NCBI RefSeq assembly: GCF_041245805.1
Contig: NZ_CP162490.1
Location: 222,501-286,500 of the forward strand
Direction of reading: 5' to 3'
Length of the DNA stretch: 64,000 nt
Source: Xanthomonas sp. DAR 34887
GTDB taxonomy: Bacteria > Pseudomonadota > Gammaproteobacteria > Xanthomonadales > Xanthomonadaceae
Part shown: one piece after another, positions 18,553 to 27,265 of the stretch
Layout: each line of letters begins with the position of its first letter
Position numbering within the stretch: the stretch's first letter is position 1
Notes under the pieces: generated by a model
What the model was told of the DNA's origin: nothing
The model's database searches: none
Seen by the model: the letters and a program-made list of their open reading frames with translations, nothing else
Position numbers and translations under genes: made by a program

Positions 18553-19593
18553 ATGGCTTCCAGCACCAAACGTCCTGCCGCGCCCACCAAGACCACGTCG
18601 TCCAAGCAGGCGTCCTCCCGCTCCGGCTCGGCCGCCGCCCAGACCGCGCGGCAACAGCGCGTCTTGCAGCGCGCGACCGATGCCGTCGAGGCGCAGTCGA
18701 AAGCCAAGGCCAAGAAGACCGCGCCGACCCAGGCCGGAGTGCGCAAGCAACCGGAGAAGATGCCCAAACAGCACTTGCGCAAGCCCGGCAAGGAGAAGGA
18801 CCTGGCCCTGCAGCCGCGTTTCGAGGCGCCCGAGTACGTGGGCAGCGGCAAGCTGCGCGGCATGAGCGCCATCGTCACCGGCGCCGACTCGGGTATCGGC
18901 CGCGCGGTGGCGGTGCTGTTCGCGCGCGAAGGCGCCGACGTGGCGGTGCTGTATCTGGACGAGCACGAGGACGCGGAAGTGACGCGCGCGCACGTGGAGA
19001 AGGAGGGCCGGCGCTGCCTGACCATCGCCGGCGACGTGAAGGACCCGAAGTTTTGCGAGGACGCGGTGGCGCAGACCGTGCGCGCCTTCGGCGGACTCGA
19101 CGTGCTGGTCAACAATGCCGCCTTCCAGCTGCATTGCCATGCGCTGGAGGACCTCAGCGAGGAACACCTGCAGGAAACCCTGCAGACCAACATCGGCGGC
19201 TATTTCCACATGGCGCGCGCGGCCCTGCCGCATCTCAAGCGCGGTTCGGCGATCATCAACAGCGGCTCGGAGACCGGCCTGTTCGGCAGCAAGTCCTTGC
19301 TCGACTACTCGGCCACCAAGGGCGCGATCCACGCCTTCACCATGGCCCTGGCCAGTCAGTTGCAGCCGCGCGGGATCCGCGTCAACGCGGTCGCGCCCGG
19401 CCCGGTGTGGACCCCGCTGAATCCGGCCGACAAATCCGCCGAGGACGTGGCCGAGTTCGGCAAGAGCAGCGCCATGGGCCGCCCGGCGCAACCGGAGGAA
19501 TTGTCGCCGGCCTATGTGTTCCTGGCCTCGCCGATCACCGCCAGCTACATCAGCGGGGCGATCCTGCCGGTGATGGGCGGGCCGACAGGGTAG
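18553..19593 (+). CDS. SDR-family oxidoreductase (YghA-like)
   Basis: The 346-residue protein is a short-chain dehydrogenase. A basic, Ala/Lys-rich N-terminal extension of about 100 residues precedes the Rossmann domain. The cofactor motif is TGADSGIGR, the structural NNAAF follows, and the catalytic residues are Ser239, Tyr252 and Lys256 (in SGSETG and YSATK). It resembles E. coli YghA and Bacillus general-stress dehydrogenases in having an extension before the core. Two ATGs, 18547 and 18553, sit close together; the GGAG at 18541-18544 is spaced correctly only for the second, so I use 18553. Substrate unknown. Confidence 0.88.
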   Translation: MASSTKRPAAPTKTTSSKQASSRSGSAAAQTARQQRVLQRATDAVEAQSKAKAKKTAPTQAGVRKQPEKMPKQHLRKPGKEKDLALQPRFEAPEYVGSGKLRGMSAIVTGADSGIGRAVAVLFAREGADVAVLYLDEHEDAEVTRAHVEKEGRRCLTIAGDVKDPKFCEDAVAQTVRAFGGLDVLVNNAAFQLHCHALEDLSEEHLQETLQTNIGGYFHMARAALPHLKRGSAIINSGSETGLFGSKSLLDYSATKGAIHAFTMALASQLQPRGIRVNAVAPGPVWTPLNPADKSAEDVAEFGKSSAMGRPAQPEELSPAYVFLASPITASYISGAILPVMGGPTG

Positions 19594-19640
19594 TGGGTAA
19601 TGCGTTGAGTTGGTAAGTGGATGGGCGGGCTGGCGGTCGA

Positions 19641-19820
19641 GCCCTCGCCCCAACCCCTCTCCCGGTGGGAGAGGAGCTAGTCGGCTGTTCCTTCTCCCGT
19701 CGGGAGAAGGTGCCCCGAAGGGGCGGATGAGGGTACGGGCGTAGCATCGTGCACAAACTCCGCGAGACGCTTTCGCGCCGGACCCTCACCCCAACCCCTC
19801 TCCCGATGGGAGAGGGGCTT
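19641..19820. repeat. paired CCTTCTCCC / CCCCTCTCCC dispersed repeat
   Basis: This stretch holds an imperfect hairpin CCCCTCTCCCGGTGGGAGAGG, then CCTTCTCCC-GT-CGGGAGAAGG with its trailer GGTGCCCCGAAGGGGC, and a third hairpin CCTCTCCCGATGGGAGAGGGG near 19797-19817. The same modules occur in tandem at 26680-27255. It separates the convergent SDR and ligD genes and may serve as a bidirectional terminator. Confidence 0.8.
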
Positions 19821-19823
19821 TGC

Positions 19824-22373
19824 TTACTCGGCTTCGGCCCAGCGCGCGAGGTTCTGCCGTACCGCGTCGATGCCTTCCCAGGGATCCTTGCGCCTGCGCT
19901 TCAGCTTGGCCGGCACCTCTCGCATCTTGAACGCGTCGGCACGGTGCAGCTTGGGCAGGTCGCTCCAGGCCAGCGGCATCGCCACCGGCGCGCCGGCGCG
20001 CCCGCGCAGCGAGTACGAGGCCACCGCGGTGGCGCCGCGGCCGTTGCGCAGGTAGTCGACGAAGATCCGCTTGTTGCGCAGGCGCTTGGTGGCGGTAGCG
20101 AGAAAACGCTCCGGCTCGGACTGCGCCAGCGCGTCGGCGAAGCCGTGGGCGAAGCGCTTGGTCAGTTCCCAATCGCACCCGGGATTGAGCGGCACCACCA
20201 CGTGCAGGCCCTTGCCGCCGGAGACGCGCAGGAACGACTCCAGTTCCAATTGCGCCAGCAGCCTGCGGATGTCGGTCGCCGCTTTTTTGACCTCGGCGAA
20301 CGGCACGTCCGGGCCGGGATCCAGGTCGAACACCACCCGGTTGGCCGAATCGGGCGCAGCCGCATACGAGCCCCAGGGGTGGAACTCCAGCGCATTGAAC
20401 TGCACCAGTTCCAGCAGCCCGGCAGCGTCGTTGACCACCAGGTAGTAGGCATTGTTGCCGGCCTCTTCCTTCAGCCGTACCGAGGACACCAGGTCCAGCC
20501 CGGCAGTGTGGTGTTTCTGAAAGAAGCACGGGCGCTCGGCGCCATTGGGGCATCGAATGATCGACAGCGGCCGGCCGGCGATCTCCGGCAGCAGGTGGTC
20601 CATGACCGCGTTGTAGTAGTCCCAGACGTCCTGCTTGGTCGCGCCGATGTCGGGAAAGATGATCTTGCCGGGGCTGGACAGCGCCGGCGGCGTGCGGGCG
20701 CCGGCTTTGCCCGCGCCCACGGCACGGCGCTTGGCCGGTGCGGCCCGGGTGGGGGCGGCGGTCGCCGCCGGCGTCCGGTCCGAATCGAGCAGGTCGGCGA
20801 TGTCCTTGTCGCGGCGTACCGCTTTCAGCGAGGCCTGGCGCAGCAGCTGTTGCCCGCCGATGCCGCGGTAGAACACTTCCACGACGAAGCGCGGCGCAAA
20901 CCAGGTGGCCGCGCGCAGGTCGGTCTCGGTGGTCGGAACATGCGCGGTGGGCGTCGTGCCGCCGGCCTTGCCGATCAATGCGCCGACCTCGCGCAGCAGC
21001 GTGTCGGAGAAGCCCGATCCGACGCGGCCGGCGTACAGCCAGCCATGCTGCGGATCGGGCCTGGCCAGCAGCAACGAGCCGAAGCCGGAGCGGCTGCCCT
21101 TGGGCGCGGTGTAGCCGACCACGGCGAATTCGTCGGAGGCCAGCTGCTTGGTCTTGCGCCAGTCCTCGCTGCGCCCGCCGTGATAGCCGCGATCGGCGCG
21201 CTTGGAGATGATGCCCTCGAAATGCTGTTCGCCGGCGAGCTGGAAGGCTGCGTCGCCATCGCCTTCGACGTGCGAACTGAAGGCCAGACGCGGATCGTTG
21301 CCGCCCACCAGTTGTTGCAGCAAGGCCTTGCGCTCTGCCAGCGGTGCATCGGCGATGTCGATCCCGTCGATGTGCAGCAGATCGAACAGCGCCAGCGCCA
21401 GCGCGCCCTGGCGCTCTCCGGACAGCACCGCCTGCAGCAGGTTGAAATCCTCCTTGCTGCCCTTGCCGGCGATCAGCTCGCCGTCCAGCGCGGCGGACTT
21501 CAGGCCCAGTGCGGCGATGGCGTCACGGATCTCGGGGATCTTGTCGGTCCACTCGATCGCATTGCGCGACCACAGCCGTACCGTGCCGTCGGCGATGGTG
21601 GCCTGGATCCGGTAGCCGTCCCACTTGATCTCGTGAATCCAGTGTTCGCCCTTCGGCGGCGCATCGCCCAGCTTGGCCAGCTGCGCTTCGAACGGCCCGG
21701 CCGGCGCGGCGGCCTTCCTCGCCTTGGGCAGAGCACTGGCGCGTTTGGCCCAGTCGGTCTTGTTCTTCCGCCGCGGCAGCGCCACGGCGGTCAGTGTGTT
21801 CTGCTTGTTCGCCTTGCCGGCACCGGCGCGTTTGAGGTCCTCCGGCGGCGGCGCGGTCACGTCGGCGAGCAGGTCGTCGGCCTCCACGCTGCCGGCGAAC
21901 GCGTCCTCGTCCTTGAACAGCAGCCATTGCGGCTGGCGCGCCGGCTTGCCGGAGCGCACCAGGTGCCAGCCGCCCTTGAGCTTGGTGCCGAACAACTCGA
22001 AGCGCAGGTGGCCCTTGGCCAGCTGCGCTTCGGGATCGCCGGCGGTGGTCCATACGCCGTGGTCGAACTGGGCGACGTGGCCGCCGCCGTATTCGCCCCT
22101 GGGAATTTCGCCCTCGAAGCCGGCGTAGTCGACCGGGTGGTCTTCCACCTCCACCGCCATGCGCTTGACCTTGGGGTCGTAGCTGGGGCCTTTCGGCACC
22201 GCCCAACTCTTCAGCGCATCGCCGACCTGCAGCCGGAAATCGTAGTGCCGGCGGCTGGCGTGATGCAGCTGCACCACGAAGATCGGGCGCTGTCCCTTGG
22301 GCAGCGCCTTGCCCGGCTCCGGTTCCTTGGTCTTGTCGAAGCTGCGTTTGCGGCGGTACTCGGCAAGGCTCAT
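19824..22373 (-). CDS. ligD: multifunctional ATP-dependent DNA ligase LigD
   Basis: At 849 residues this is a three-domain LigD of non-homologous end joining. Residues about 1-150 form the 3'-phosphoesterase domain (VVQLHHASRRHYDFRL, FEGEIPRGEYGGG). Residues about 215-515 form the ligase with the adenylated lysine in EIKWDGYR (about Lys247) and the later DGELIAGKG. Residues about 545-849 form the primase/polymerase domain (KIIFPDIGATKQDVWDYY, FDLDPGPDVPF, SGGKGLHVVVPL). The domain order PE-LIG-POL is that of Pseudomonas LigD. Its partner Ku is not in the window. A DUF3606 gene lies just upstream on the same strand. Confidence 0.96.
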   Translation of the reverse strand: MSLAEYRRKRSFDKTKEPEPGKALPKGQRPIFVVQLHHASRRHYDFRLQVGDALKSWAVPKGPSYDPKVKRMAVEVEDHPVDYAGFEGEIPRGEYGGGHVAQFDHGVWTTAGDPEAQLAKGHLRFELFGTKLKGGWHLVRSGKPARQPQWLLFKDEDAFAGSVEADDLLADVTAPPPEDLKRAGAGKANKQNTLTAVALPRRKNKTDWAKRASALPKARKAAAPAGPFEAQLAKLGDAPPKGEHWIHEIKWDGYRIQATIADGTVRLWSRNAIEWTDKIPEIRDAIAALGLKSAALDGELIAGKGSKEDFNLLQAVLSGERQGALALALFDLLHIDGIDIADAPLAERKALLQQLVGGNDPRLAFSSHVEGDGDAAFQLAGEQHFEGIISKRADRGYHGGRSEDWRKTKQLASDEFAVVGYTAPKGSRSGFGSLLLARPDPQHGWLYAGRVGSGFSDTLLREVGALIGKAGGTTPTAHVPTTETDLRAATWFAPRFVVEVFYRGIGGQQLLRQASLKAVRRDKDIADLLDSDRTPAATAAPTRAAPAKRRAVGAGKAGARTPPALSSPGKIIFPDIGATKQDVWDYYNAVMDHLLPEIAGRPLSIIRCPNGAERPCFFQKHHTAGLDLVSSVRLKEEAGNNAYYLVVNDAAGLLELVQFNALEFHPWGSYAAAPDSANRVVFDLDPGPDVPFAEVKKAATDIRRLLAQLELESFLRVSGGKGLHVVVPLNPGCDWELTKRFAHGFADALAQSEPERFLATATKRLRNKRIFVDYLRNGRGATAVASYSLRGRAGAPVAMPLAWSDLPKLHRADAFKMREVPAKLKRRRKDPWEGIDAVRQNLARWAEAE

Positions 22374-22389
22374 CGCGGGCCTGGCCGCG

Positions 22390-22566
22390 TTACTTGTTCA
22401 AGTGCGCGCGAACGGCGCTGGCGTTGGTGCCGACCGCCGCCACCGCGGCGCGCAATTCCTCGGCGGACACGTCCAGCGCCTTGGTCCAGTAGCGCAGTTC
22501 GTAGTCTTCGTTGACGTTGATGCGGTCGCGGTCCGGAGACCCGGAATTCTGCTTGTCGTCGCTCAT
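22390..22566 (-). CDS. DUF3606 small protein
   Basis: A 58-residue acidic protein with the DUF3606 signature: DRDRINVNEDYELRYWTKALDVSAEELRAAVAAVG. Function is unknown in the family. An AGGAG eight bases before the ATG at 22566 makes the start clear. It lies 16 bp upstream of ligD on the same strand, so the two are probably co-transcribed; whether it helps LigD is not known. Confidence 0.85.
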   Translation of the reverse strand: MSDDKQNSGSPDRDRINVNEDYELRYWTKALDVSAEELRAAVAAVGTNASAVRAHLNK

Positions 22567-23157
22567 GTCGATACTCCTGCTCACGGGGATGGAAACGCGC
22601 ACGGCACAGGGCACGTGCGCCGCCGTCGATCGCGTCGCCGTTGGCGCGGTGCCGCATGGCGCAGCGGCAGCGATCGTCGTCCAGGAACTTCTAATCGCGC
22701 TGGCGTCGGTTCGATGTGAACGGCCACGGCGGTCGCGATGTGGCCGGCGCGAACGGCGGCGCGTTGCAAACGGCGGGTGTGCAGCGCGGCCGGGGATCGC
22801 GGCGCAGTGCGGGATGCGGGAATGCGGCGCAGTTGGTCGCCGTAGGCCGCCAGGTCGAGGGACGCGTTCGCCTCGCCGCCTTGCCGTCGCCGTGCGCAGG
22901 ATCCACGCGTAGCGATTGCGGTACGCGCCTCGGTCGCGCGCGACGCATTGCACGACGACGGGGTCGCCACTGGCCCAGACCCGCCGCGACCGCGGGCGCG
23001 GCGGCTTGCGCAGGCGGTCGGCGAAGCAACGTGCTGCATGCGCGAGAAAGGCGCCGCGGCTGCGATAGGGATGCGCGTTCCGAACGCAATTCTCCGCTTC
23101 TGCCGCATCCAATACCTTGGCGCTGTCCGGCTCTTCAAAGTAATGACCGACGGCCTA
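22567..23157. other. gene-free interval upstream of the blaI-like gene
   Basis: This 590-bp stretch has open frames on both strands but none with a recognisable domain, a good ribosome-binding site and codon pattern like the neighbours. It presumably carries the promoter of the DUF3606/ligD pair at its left end. I see no repeat family from elsewhere in the window in it. Confidence 0.5.
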
Positions 23158-23186
23158 TTGACTACACATGTCGCCACAGGTACGTT
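23158..23186 (+). promoter_or_regulatory. sigma-70-type promoter of the blaI/blaR1-like pair
   Basis: TTGACT at 23158-23163 (-35) and TACGTT at 23181-23186 (-10) are separated by 17 bp. The promoter is overlapped by the inverted repeat described separately, so repressor binding would block RNA polymerase. Confidence 0.65.
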
Positions 23187-23203
23187 TGCCGACACGTGTA
23201 GTC
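23160..23203. promoter_or_regulatory. BlaI-type operator (inverted repeat over promoter)
   Basis: GACTACACATGTCG (23160-23173) and CGACACGTGTAGTC (23190-23203) form a 14-bp inverted repeat with one mismatch and 16 bp between the arms. Each arm holds the TACA/TGTA elements typical of BlaI/MecI boxes. It spans the -35 to just past the -10 and ends 14 bp before the repressor start codon, which fits negative autoregulation. Confidence 0.75.
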
Positions 23204-23217
23204 ACCGGAGCAGGCGG

Positions 23218-23604
23218 ATGCGTCGCAAATCGATCGGGGACCAGGAGCTGGCCCTGCTGCAGTACATCGGCGAACAAGGCGAGGCCAGCGTCGGCGAGGT
23301 CGCCGCCGGCTTCGGCGAGACCCGCGGGCTGGCCCGCTCCACCGTGCTGACGATGATGGAGCGGCTGCGCGCCAAGGCCTATCTGCGCCGGCGCCAGGTG
23401 CAAGGCGTGTATCGCTACGCCGCCACCAGCGGCCAGGACGACGTGGTGCGCAGCGCGGTCGGCAGCTTCGTCGAGAAGACCTTGCAGGGCTCGGTGTCGC
23501 CGTTCGTGGCGTGGATGTCGCAGCGCGCGGAGGTCAGCGACGACGAGCTGGCCGAACTCGAGGCATTGGTGGCCAAACTGCAATCGCAGCGGCGGGAGGA
23601 CTGA
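23218..23604 (+). CDS. BlaI/MecI/CopY-family transcriptional repressor
   Basis: The 128-residue protein has the winged-helix domain of penicillinase-type repressors: LGDQELALLQYI-like GDQELALLQYIGEQG, ARSTVLTMMERLRAKAYLRRR as recognition helix and wing, and a C-terminal dimerisation region of about 50 residues. Such repressors bind inverted TACA-TGTA boxes and are inactivated by cleavage when the partner membrane protease is triggered. GGAG seven bases before the ATG at 23218 supports the start. It is followed after 3 bp by the M56 protease gene, so the two are surely one operon. Confidence 0.93.
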   Translation: MRRKSIGDQELALLQYIGEQGEASVGEVAAGFGETRGLARSTVLTMMERLRAKAYLRRRQVQGVYRYAATSGQDDVVRSAVGSFVEKTLQGSVSPFVAWMSQRAEVSDDELAELEALVAKLQSQRRED

Positions 23605-23607
23605 GGC

Positions 23608-25446
23608 ATGGACACGATCTTCGGCACGACGTTGTTCGAGACCCTGCTGTCGCGGCTGCTGGCGACCAGCGTGCAGGCGGCGGTCCTGGTCGCGGCGATC
23701 TGGGCGCTGTGCCGCTGGGTGCCGGCGCTGCCGGCGGCCACGCGCTGCCGGCTGTGGTGGCTGGTCGGCGCGCAGACCGTGCTCGGCCTGCTGTGGGCCG
23801 GTGCGCTGCAGCTGCCGGTGCTGCCGGCCGCGCCGACACAGCCCGCCGTTGCCGCGACCGCATTGCCGGCCGCATCGCTGCAGGACGCGAGCGCCGCGAC
23901 CGTAGCGACGACCGCATCGCCGCATGCCGCCACGCAGCCCGCCGCTGCTGCCGCGCCGTTGTCCTGGGCACAGGCCTTGGTCGCGCTGTGGATGGCCGGC
24001 GTGCTGCTCGGCGCGCTGCGCAGCGGCCACGCCTACCGCGCCAGCCGGCGCCTGGTGCGGACCAGCACGCCGTGCACCGATGCCGCCCTGCTCGGCGCCT
24101 TGCGCCTGGCCGCCGAGGCGCACGGCCTGCGCCAGCCGCCGCAGCTGCGGCTGTCCGCGCAGATCGATTCGCCGCAGCTGATCGGCCCGTGGCGGCCGGT
24201 GCTGCTGCTGCCGGCGCGGCGCCTGGCAGCGATGCATGCCGACGATCTGGATATGGCATTGACCCACGAACTGGTGCATCTGCAGCGCCGCGACCTGTGG
24301 TGGGGCCTGCTGCCGGCGCTGGCGCAGCACCTGTTCTTCTTCCATCCGCTGGTGCAGCTGGCGGTGCGCGAATACGCACTGGCCCGCGAAGCGGCCTGCG
24401 ATGCGGCGGTGGTCGCCGGGCACCGGCACTGCCGGCACAACTATGCACGGCTGCTGGTACAGTTGGGCGTGGCGCCGCGGCCGGCTGCCGGCGTGGCCAG
24501 CGCCTCGCCCAGCTTCGTCAGCCTGAAGCGGCGGCTGTTGATGCTGCAGAGCACCGCCTCATTCTCGCGTCTGGGCGCCGGGCTGATCACGGCCGCGATC
24601 GCGCTGGCCGGGGTCATGCCGCTGCGCCTGGTGGCCAAGCCGGCGCTGGCGGACACCGCGCCGGTCTCCACGTCGTCCGTTGCGTCGGCTGCACCAGCTG
24701 CACCGGCTGCGCCCGCAGCACCGGCAACTCCAGCGCCGGCCGCTCCGATCCTGGCAAGCGTTCTGGCGCAGCCCGCGCCGCCAGCCCCGGCAGCGCCAGC
24801 CGCGCCTGCGGAGCCCGCTGCGCCGCTGAGCACCCAAGGCCGCGTTTCGCTCTCGCCGCACGAGGACCAGGACGCCTACGTGCTGGTGCAGGACGGGCAC
24901 AATCTGATGGACGCTTCGCTGGACGACCTGCGCGAAGCGCGTCGCCTGGCCGGCGACGGCGGCGAACTCCTGTGGTTCCGCCATGCTGGCCATCGTTATG
25001 TGGTCCGCGATCCGGCGGCGCTGGCGCGGTTCCAGGCCGTGCACGAACAGACCCTGGACCTGGCCGATGCGCAGGCCGAGCTGGGCGACCAGCAAGGCGA
25101 TCTTGGCGAGCGCCAGGGCGAACTGGGCGAGCGCATGGCGAAGCTGAGTTCGCAGATGGCCGAGAGCGCCACGCGCCAGGCCGAGGCGGCGGTCGCTACC
25201 AGCCGCGGCGCCGCCAGCCAGGCGCAGATCGATCGCCTGGCGGCGCTGCGGGCGAGCGAACAACTGCGCCGGCAGGACCTGGGCATGAAGATCCAGGAAC
25301 TGGCCAGGCAACAGGCGAAACTCGGCTTGCAACAGTCGCAACTGGGCAAGCAGCAGGCCGATGCCAGCGCACGCGCGCGGCAGCAGGCCGAGCGCCTGAT
25401 CCGCGAAGCCATCGCGCAAGGGCTGGCCTCGCCGATCGACGGCTGA
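23608..25446 (+). CDS. BlaR1-like M56 membrane metalloprotease with coiled-coil tail
   Basis: The protein has 612 residues. The N-terminal half (to about 350) carries several hydrophobic segments and the M56 zinc motif H220-ELV-H224 in LTHELVHLQRRDLWW, plus a downstream AREAACDAAVV segment that supplies the third ligand region. A Pro/Ala-rich linker follows. The C-terminal part is not a penicillin-binding domain as in BlaR1: it has a small segment around LLWFRHAGHRYVVRDPA and then a long Gln/Leu-rich helical region with repeats such as LGDQQGDLGERQGELGERM. The protease presumably cleaves the adjacent repressor on a periplasmic signal; the signal is unlikely to be recognised as beta-lactam acylation. 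Confidence 0.9.
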   Translation: MDTIFGTTLFETLLSRLLATSVQAAVLVAAIWALCRWVPALPAATRCRLWWLVGAQTVLGLLWAGALQLPVLPAAPTQPAVAATALPAASLQDASAATVATTASPHAATQPAAAAAPLSWAQALVALWMAGVLLGALRSGHAYRASRRLVRTSTPCTDAALLGALRLAAEAHGLRQPPQLRLSAQIDSPQLIGPWRPVLLLPARRLAAMHADDLDMALTHELVHLQRRDLWWGLLPALAQHLFFFHPLVQLAVREYALAREAACDAAVVAGHRHCRHNYARLLVQLGVAPRPAAGVASASPSFVSLKRRLLMLQSTASFSRLGAGLITAAIALAGVMPLRLVAKPALADTAPVSTSSVASAAPAAPAAPAAPATPAPAAPILASVLAQPAPPAPAAPAAPAEPAAPLSTQGRVSLSPHEDQDAYVLVQDGHNLMDASLDDLREARRLAGDGGELLWFRHAGHRYVVRDPAALARFQAVHEQTLDLADAQAELGDQQGDLGERQGELGERMAKLSSQMAESATRQAEAAVATSRGAASQAQIDRLAALRASEQLRRQDLGMKIQELARQQAKLGLQQSQLGKQQADASARARQQAERLIREAIAQGLASPIDG

Positions 25447-25512
25447 GCGATTCCCCGCAGGCGGCGTCGCGCGGATAATCGCCGCGGGCGCCGACAGGAG
25501 AGGCGAGGGACG

Positions 25513-26625
25513 ATGGCCGTTTGCAAGGTGGTGGTGCTGGGCGGCTATGGTCATTTCGGCGCGCGGATCGTGCGCGCGCTGGCGACGACGCCGACGCTGC
25601 GGGTGATCGCGGCCGGACGTCATCCCGATGCCGCCGCCGCCAATCTGGCGGGCGCGGACCTGGGTGGCGTCGCGGTGTGCCGCCTGGACACGGCGGCGGC
25701 CGATTTCCCCGCGCAATTGGCCGCTACCGGCGCGGACATCGTGGTGCACACCGCCGGGCCGTTCCAGGGACAGGACTACGCCGTCGCGCATGCCTGCCTG
25801 CAGGCCGGCATGCACTACATCGACCTGGCCGATGGCCGCGCGTTCGTGCGCGACTTTCCCGCCGCGCTGGATGCGCTGGCGCGGCAAGCCGGGCGCTGTG
25901 CGATCAGCGGCGCCAGCACCTTGCCGGCGCTGTCCAGCGCGGTGGTCGATGCGTTGCGCCCGCGCTTCTCGCAGTTGCACGACATCGACCTGGTCATCGC
26001 CCCGGCGCAGGCCACGCCCTTGGGCATGGCCACGGTGCGCGCGGTGCTGTCGTATTGCGGCCTGCCCTTCGAGTGGTGGTGCGACGGACGCTGGCAGCGC
26101 ACGCGGGGCTGGGCCGGCCCGCAGCCGGTCGCGTTCGCGCGGCTCGCCCCGCGGCTGGCCGCGCCCTGCGACGTGCCGGATCACGATCTGCTGGTGGCGC
26201 GCTATCCGGGCGTGCGCAACGTGCGCTTCCGTGCGGCGCTGGAAGTGCCGTTCCTGCAGCGTTGCCTGGCCGCGCTGGCAGGTTTGCGCGGACTCGGCGT
26301 GCCGCTGCCGATGCGGTCGCTGGCGGCGGCGTTCGCGCGCGCCGGGCGCTGGTTCGATCGCTTCGGCAGCGACCTGGGCGGCATGTCGGTACAGCTGCGC
26401 GGACTGCGCGATGGGCGCCCGCATGCGCTGTGCTGGGAGCTGACCGCGCCGACTTTGCACGGCCCGGAGATTCCCTGCCTGGCCGCGATCCTGCTGGTGC
26501 GCAAGCTGGCCAGCGGCGCGCCGCCGCCGGTGGGCGCGCATGCGTGCATGGGCCTGCTGAGCCTGGCCGAGTTCGAAGGTGAGTTCGCGGCCTGGCGGAT
26601 CGAGACGGCGGTGCGGGAGATCTAG
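25513..26625 (+). CDS. saccharopine dehydrogenase-like NAD(P)-binding protein
   Basis: The 370-residue protein begins with a Rossmann fold: KVVVLGGYGHFGARIVRAL, then AAGRHPDAA and VVHTAGPFQGQDYAVAHACL, the pattern of the saccharopine-dehydrogenase/homospermidine-synthase NAD(P)-binding domain. The C-terminal half is less conserved and I cannot name a substrate. GGAG lies about ten bases before the ATG. It follows the BlaR1-like gene by 66 bp on the same strand and could be co-transcribed with it. Confidence 0.82.
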   Translation: MAVCKVVVLGGYGHFGARIVRALATTPTLRVIAAGRHPDAAAANLAGADLGGVAVCRLDTAAADFPAQLAATGADIVVHTAGPFQGQDYAVAHACLQAGMHYIDLADGRAFVRDFPAALDALARQAGRCAISGASTLPALSSAVVDALRPRFSQLHDIDLVIAPAQATPLGMATVRAVLSYCGLPFEWWCDGRWQRTRGWAGPQPVAFARLAPRLAAPCDVPDHDLLVARYPGVRNVRFRAALEVPFLQRCLAALAGLRGLGVPLPMRSLAAAFARAGRWFDRFGSDLGGMSVQLRGLRDGRPHALCWELTAPTLHGPEIPCLAAILLVRKLASGAPPPVGAHACMGLLSLAEFEGEFAAWRIETAVREI

Positions 26626-26677
26626 GCTGGTACCGGGAGCTATCGGCGTTGAGGTGGCGGGGCTACAACGCATCGCG

Positions 26678-27255
26678 GCTGTTCCCTTCTCCCGCCGGGA
26701 GAAGGTGCCCCGAAGGGGCGGATGAGGGTACGGGCGCCGCCTCGTGCCCTCAAATCGAGCATCGCACCTGGCGTCGTACCCTCACCCCAACCCCTCTCCC
26801 GGGGGGAGAGGGGCTAAGGCGCTGCGGCTGTTCCCTTCTCCCATCGGGAGAAGGTGCCCCGAAGGGGCGGATGAGGGTACGGGCGCAGCCTCGTGTTCCA
26901 AATCGAGCATCGCACCTGGCGCCGTACCCTCACCCCAACCCCTCTCCCGGGGGAGAGGGGCTAAGGCACTGCGGCTGTCACTTCTCCCGCCGGGAGAAGG
27001 TGCCCCGCAGGGGCGGATGAGGGTACGGGCGCAGCCTCGTGCTCCAACCGAACATCGCGCCTAGCGCCGTACCCTCACCCCAACCCCTCTCCCGGGGGGG
27101 AGAGGGGCTAAGGCGCTGCGGCTGTCCTTCTCCCGCCGGGAGAAGGTGCCCCGAAGGGGCGGATGAGGGTACGGGCGCAGCCTCATGCTCCAACCGAACA
27201 TCGCGCCTGGCGCCGTACCCTCGCCCCAACCCCTCTCCCGGGGGGAGAGGGGCTC
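26678..27255. repeat. tandem array of a 146-149 bp repeat, four copies
   Basis: Four units follow one another; the common word GATGAGGGTACGGGCG starts at 26721, 26870, 27016 and 27162, giving periods of 149, 146 and 146 bp. Each unit contains hairpin 1 (CTTCTCCC-GCC-GGGAGAAG followed by GGTGCCCCGAAGGGGC) and hairpin 2 (CCCCTCTCCC-GGGG-GAGAGGGG). The units are nearly identical, which points to recent amplification or gene conversion. Short open frames run through it because the units are similar; I do not regard them as genes. It fills the whole gap 26626-27265. Confidence 0.92.
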
Positions 27256-27265
27256 AAGCAGTGCG

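Noticed and set aside
19749..22514. Open frame of 921 codons on the plus strand
   Set aside because: It is antisense to ligD and has no recognisable domain; it is a by-product of high GC codon bias.
22716..23201. Plus-strand frames in the gap before the BlaI-like gene
   Set aside because: They lack domains and ribosome-binding sites and overlap the promoter/operator of the BlaI-like gene.
26678..27255. Possible CRISPR array
   Set aside because: Whole 146-149 bp units are repeated, including the parts that would be spacers, and the repeats are palindromic modules of a dispersed family. No cas gene is near.
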